A stretch of 64,000 nucleotides of DNA from the NCBI GenBank assembly GCA_029216955.1, contig JANAVB010012153.1, positions 1 through 64,000 of the forward strand, read 5' to 3'. The notes under the pieces are model-generated. The model worked only from the letters and a program-made list of their open reading frames with translations, made no database searches and was not told where the DNA came from. The translations under genes and the position numbers were made by a program. Each line of letters starts with the position of its first letter. Positions within the stretch are counted from its first letter, which is position 1. This document shows, in pieces, positions 60,441-64,000 of this stretch. Source of the stretch: Iris pallida (Eukaryota > Streptophyta > Magnoliopsida > Asparagales > Iridaceae).

Positions 60441-62899
60441 TTTTTCTTTCAGTATAAAACATGTACGAGCTGTGTGACCCAACATTCTATGGTACGGACA
60501 GTATTTAGGATGATCTGTCTTACCAGCTTCATCGGGTTTCTTGATTTCAGGTAATTGTATTTTATTACCTTTAAGTAGACATTCAAAGATACTAAGGACA
60601 TCATCGTCGTCGAAAGAGTATTCTTCTTTGGGGCGAGGTGCTCTTGGTTGTTGATTTGTTGGAGCTGGGGTAGCTTGGACAGATAATACTTCTTGATTTT
60701 TGCTCTGGAGATTGACTTCAAGAGTCTCTTTTCCTTTACGATTGTTAGGTCGCGTACTATTGCTAGTATTTTGACCTGATTCATTGGGATTCATGTGTAC
60801 CCCCAGACCTTTGAAAGTCTCGGCACTGACTTCGACAGCTTTGGCACTGACGATGAAGGAAGGCCAATCTTGGAATTGAGTGGATCCTGTCCACATGCTG
60901 ATGATTGGTAAGAGATTTGACTTGCAAGTGTCGATAGTGACGACATTGGGAGTTCCAAGAGGCATTTTTAAAGCTTCTCTTCTAAATCTTTCAATGAAGC
61001 TTTCAGTGCTCTTATTATTTTTCTGTTTGATTCTTATAAGAGCAGACATAGTCATGTCATTAAGCCCTTCATAGAACCGTTCAAGAAACATTTGTTTGAA
61101 GCCGACAAATGAGGTAATACACCCATCAGGGAGACTTCTATACCACTCATAAGCCGTTCCTTTGAGACATCCGACAAACACCCGAGTAAGGAGGGCGTCG
61201 CTTGGTTGTAGCTGGTCAGTCATTACTTCAAAATGATTGATAAACTGACTAGGAGAAGTGGTTCCATCAAAGAATGAGATAGTAGGAGGCTTGTATTTAG
61301 GAGGATATGATACTTGCTTCCATTCTATTGGATAAGGTTGCTTGATACCTAACCTTTGTAAACCGTCTTTCTGTTTGAATGCCTCAAATTAGGTTCAGAG
61401 ATTCCTCAATTCTTCAGTAACGACTCCGAAAGATTTTGGAGTTGTAGCTTGTAGAGAATAGTTAGGAGGAGGAACAGCATTATAAGCACTACCCCCAGCT
61501 CCCGACTGGCTAGGAATTGGTTGAGCTTGTCCAGGGATATTGGATTGTACTGCTGGAGGAACTTGCACTGGACCTATACCAGTGTCAATCGGTATGGCGT
61601 CAGGTACAGTCCGTGGATTTTGCAGCTGGTTTGCCATAAGTTCATACATTGATTTCATAGTATCAGCCATAGATTTCATTTGTTGTTCCAAAGAAGCAAT
61701 TCTTTGATCTTGGGGAGTCATTAAAGAAGAAGGTTTATTGTTTAATTCAGTATTCCCATCCACCATATAAGTTGTGACCATAAGAGGGATTGTTGATGAT
61801 ACTGTTTGTTCTGAATTATTGCTTTGTGTATCAAAATCAGTTGTAGAAGAACTACCCCTAGTAGAAAGAGGTGGGAAGTTAGATTCTCCAAGGAATTCAG
61901 AATAATCTTCAGAAACCGAAGTTCTTTGATTAGAAGCCAGGACTCTTGCTCTGGTGCCTCTATATACCCCATCTGGACTATCAGTTCTACCCCCAGAATC
62001 TCGAGAGGTCATGTTGATAGAAGCGAAAAGAGGTTCATCTTCATCAGACATAGGTTCATACTGGATCCGATTAAAGACAGACTGTCATTTAGTTTGACAT
62101 CTGCATTGAATTATGACCCTAGGTTGGAAGTCATAATCATGATCAGTATGGTCATGATCCATTGACATAGAATTATTCCTCCTCTTTTGTTGAAGATGTT
62201 CTCACAAATCCGTATGTGAAGATTGAGGTATATTTGAGAACAATCTTTGTTTATTAGGAACGTATTTCTTGTCCTTGGATTTTGCCGGCTCTTGATTATA
62301 CAAAGAGTGATTAATCTGAGCAACATAATTTTTGGCATATTCTGCATCCGGATCTCTTATTTTCATTTTCGATTGGTGTGGTTTCTTAACACCAGAAGTG
62401 CTTCCTAAACGGGATTGATTAAGTTTCATTCTTAGATCTGTTGGAGGTAAAACATTGGTTTTTGACACTTGAAGTTTTCCTTCCATTGATCTGGATATTT
62501 GCAGAGAAGGAAGAGTTGAACCATCCCCTTGAGTAGGAGTTGGTAACAAACCTTTTTGTAGAGACAAATTCTGTGCCCAATTTGAAGAAGTCGTAGAAGA
62601 AGACATTAAGAAATGTTTCTTTTTAGACTTATTCAAATTTTGAGACATAGAATGTCCAGAAGGAAGAGTAGTCAAAAGACTATTTCTTTTTCTTTGACTA
62701 ACAAATCTGTCAGCCAAAGCTGTTCCTGAAGTAAACACTACAGGAGCAGAAGAAACAACTAAAGAGTTGTTCCTATTCGAAGGGACTTTGTGAGCCATTT
62801 GTGGAGGAGCCATAGCAAGACCACCCCCAGTTCTAGCAGAACTTGGCAAGGAGGAAGAAATAGCTAAAGAGCTATTCTTTTTAGAATTTGCTGGTAACA

Positions 62900-63190
62900 A
62901 TTTGGCTAAGGAGCCAATGTTGTCAGCATATGAAGTCTTGGCTAAAAAGCCAGATTTTGGTACGCATGCTGAGTCAGGGAGAGCTGACTTGGTGGATGAT
63001 GCGTGCGGAATACACGCTGAGATAGGCATGGTTAAAGAACCAGTACTGTTAGCGTAATTTTTGGGTTTGGAAATACATGCTAGAACAGGTTTGGCTAAAG
63101 AGCCAGTGCTGTCAGCGTGACTTTTGGACTGATTGACTACGGAAACAGATTTGGCTAAAGAGCCATCACTGTCAGCGTGTCTTTTGGATA
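62900..63190 (-). repeat. Coding repeats in the Gag N-terminus of element D
   Basis: Four to five imperfect units of about 60-72 bp encode the theme (H/Y)A(D/N)STGSLAKP. On the + strand each carries TCAGCGTG or a close form. The position corresponds to the 33-bp repeats in Gag of element A. Confidence 0.82.
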
Positions 63191-63489
63191 CTGTCATCTT
63201 CGAGCACACAGGAGTATATGTGCCTGCAGTGGAGTTCTTGCCAGTGTTAGTAATGGACACTGTGGCAGAAACTTTACCATCTTTGGTTGCCAACAAATTC
63301 TTAGGACGTAGACAGATCGTCCCTTTGATTTGGCGGTGGTGATAGAGGCTGAAGTGTGCTTGCCACCCTTAGCCCGCTGCATTTCTTCATAGACGAGTTG
63401 ATTGAATTGAATCGATATCACCTTCTTCGTCGATCCGACCGACGAAGTGTCACATTGAGTTGTGGCCATCTCAGAAGAGGAGATGGGTT

Positions 63490-63508
63490 TCTCCAGCAGA
63501 GTTGCCAA
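63490..63508 (-). promoter_or_regulatory. Primer-binding site of element D (Arg-tRNA type)
   Basis: The minus strand reads TGGCAACTCTGCTGGAGA two or three bases after the LTR end. It differs from the PBS of element A (TGGCGACTCTGCTGGGGA) at two positions, both G to A. Confidence 0.82.
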
Positions 63509-63510
63509 TT

Positions 63511-64000
63511 TGTTTTCCATAAATAAATTTACTTTATTTATTTTGATTCTGGGAAAATACAACTGTAGGAATCCGATCTAGAAGACGATCGCTTTATCCC
63601 TTGGACGATGCGAAGAAGAAAAGCTCTCAAGAATTCGACAATAATTTTAGATATTCTGTATATCTGTACAATGAATGAGAAGAGAACTCTATTTATAGAG
63701 TCAAAAATAACAAAAAAGATAAATGTTTTCATAACCTATGCATAGTTGATAATCATGCAGGACTCAATCATACGCAAGGTTGATGAGCAGTTACTGGACG
63801 TGGCCCATAACTGTTGGACACATGGCAATCATGCATGAGTCGTGTGCAAGTTACTGGGGCACGCATACGAGAGATCCGTGGCATGGCTGTTACATACTCC
63901 AATTTGATAATTTGAGATGATAATCCGCTAACTGTTTGAGGATGAAATCCCTGTTGAGATGAATGATCCATGCTGACTTAGGCTCAAAATATACGCAAAC
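63511..64000 (-). mobile_element. 5' LTR of element D (truncated by the window)
   Basis: 490 bp matching 47515-48004 with few differences. TATAAATAG (minus) is at 63689-63697. From the other LTR its outer end is expected near 64576. Confidence 0.93.

Larger units (their letters stand above)
60441..63520 (-). pseudogene. Gag of element D (Tat lineage), decayed
   Basis: Start chosen: ATG at 63520, in the last ten bases of the LTR, because MENKLATLLEKP continues through the PBS and aligns with element A Gag. Order: N-terminal domain (VISIQFNQLVYEEMQRAKGG); frame shift near 63330; repeats like HADSTGSLAKP (63190-62900); a Ser-rich region; stops at 62202 and near 62087; DGVYRGTRARVLAS; stops TGA 61395 and TAA 61389; and the gag domain (LLTRVFVGCLKGTAYEWYRS, FKQMFLERFYEGLNDMTMSA, FIERFRREALKMPLGTPNVV; 61220-60960). 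It ends in a CX3HX4HX4C-type knuckle, CPYHRMLGHTARTC (60500-60470), as in other Tat Gags. Confidence 0.85.
47515..64000 (-). mobile_element. Element D: Tat-lineage Ty3/gypsy retrotransposon with antisense gene
   Basis: A minus-strand element whose 3' LTR is 47515-48580 (1066 bp) and whose 5' LTR enters at 63511 and leaves the window. Inside are an Arg-type PBS (63490-63508), gag, protease, RT, gypsy RNase H, a second archaeal-type RNase H, integrase, then an antisense gene (48905-53993, + strand) and the PPT (48581-48600). With equal LTRs the full length would be about 17.06 kb. The expected duplication is TACAT (47510-47514). Dual RNase H, Arg PBS, large size and an extra antisense ORF between pol and LTR are known Tat-lineage traits. 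Many stops make gag-pol inactive. Confidence 0.92.

Overview
This window is a plant (angiosperm-type) nuclear region that consists almost entirely of transposable elements nested inside one another. I see no convincing ordinary cellular gene and no tRNA, rRNA or bacterial feature. The evidence for a plant is the set of families present: a Ty3/gypsy chromovirus with a Tekay/Del-like chromodomain, Tat/Ogre-lineage Ty3/gypsy elements with dual RNase H and an Arg-type primer-binding site, Ty1/copia elements of Sirevirus type, a CACTA DNA transposon, and telo-box promoters. Which species it is cannot be told from the sequence.

Layout, left to right. 1-3205 is an inverted LTR of the chromovirus family. 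3206 to about 6130 holds the 3' end of a second chromovirus-like element (gag remnant, polypurine tract, LTR with a GC-rich zone). From about 6130 to 35056 runs one decayed chromovirus on the + strand (gag, protease, RT, RNase H, integrase, chromodomain, 3' LTR 32093-35056). It is split twice. A 7.8 kb gag-only Tat-type element (6952-14758, TSD TAGAC) sits in its protease. A solo LTR of its own family (15226-29328, TSD ATGGG/ATAGG) sits in its RT. Excising each insert plus one TSD copy restores the reading frame across the junction. The solo LTR is itself split by a 1.3 kb CACTA element (16709-18014) and by a young 9.85 kb LARD with 4.34 kb LTRs (19221-29069, TSD TTCCT).

The right half is a Sirevirus-like copia element on the - strand (about 35057-47514). 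The chromovirus abuts a broken ORF downstream of its pol, a second gag-only copia element B (37144-45410) splits its RT region, and a Tat-lineage element D (47515 to beyond 64000) cuts its 5' half. Element D carries a full but decayed gag-PR-RT-RH-aRH-INT on the - strand. On the + strand, between pol and the 3' LTR, it carries a separately promoted, probably spliced antisense gene encoding a plant-mobile-domain-like protein with acidic and coiled-coil tails.

How the parts relate: element A (gag only) shares with element D the same kind of PBS, the same polypurine tract word and a gag start at the PBS, so A was probably mobilised by a D-like partner. The most unusual structure is the 1.5 kb region between gag and the 3' LTR of A (11461-12955). 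It is a dense array of hairpins whose stem sequences change in a paired way while the 20-nt loops stay constant. Other points of interest are a piece of gag embedded in both LTRs of A, signature words shared between LTR arrays and gag repeats, and a roughly 110-nt potentially structured repeat in the two Sireviruses.
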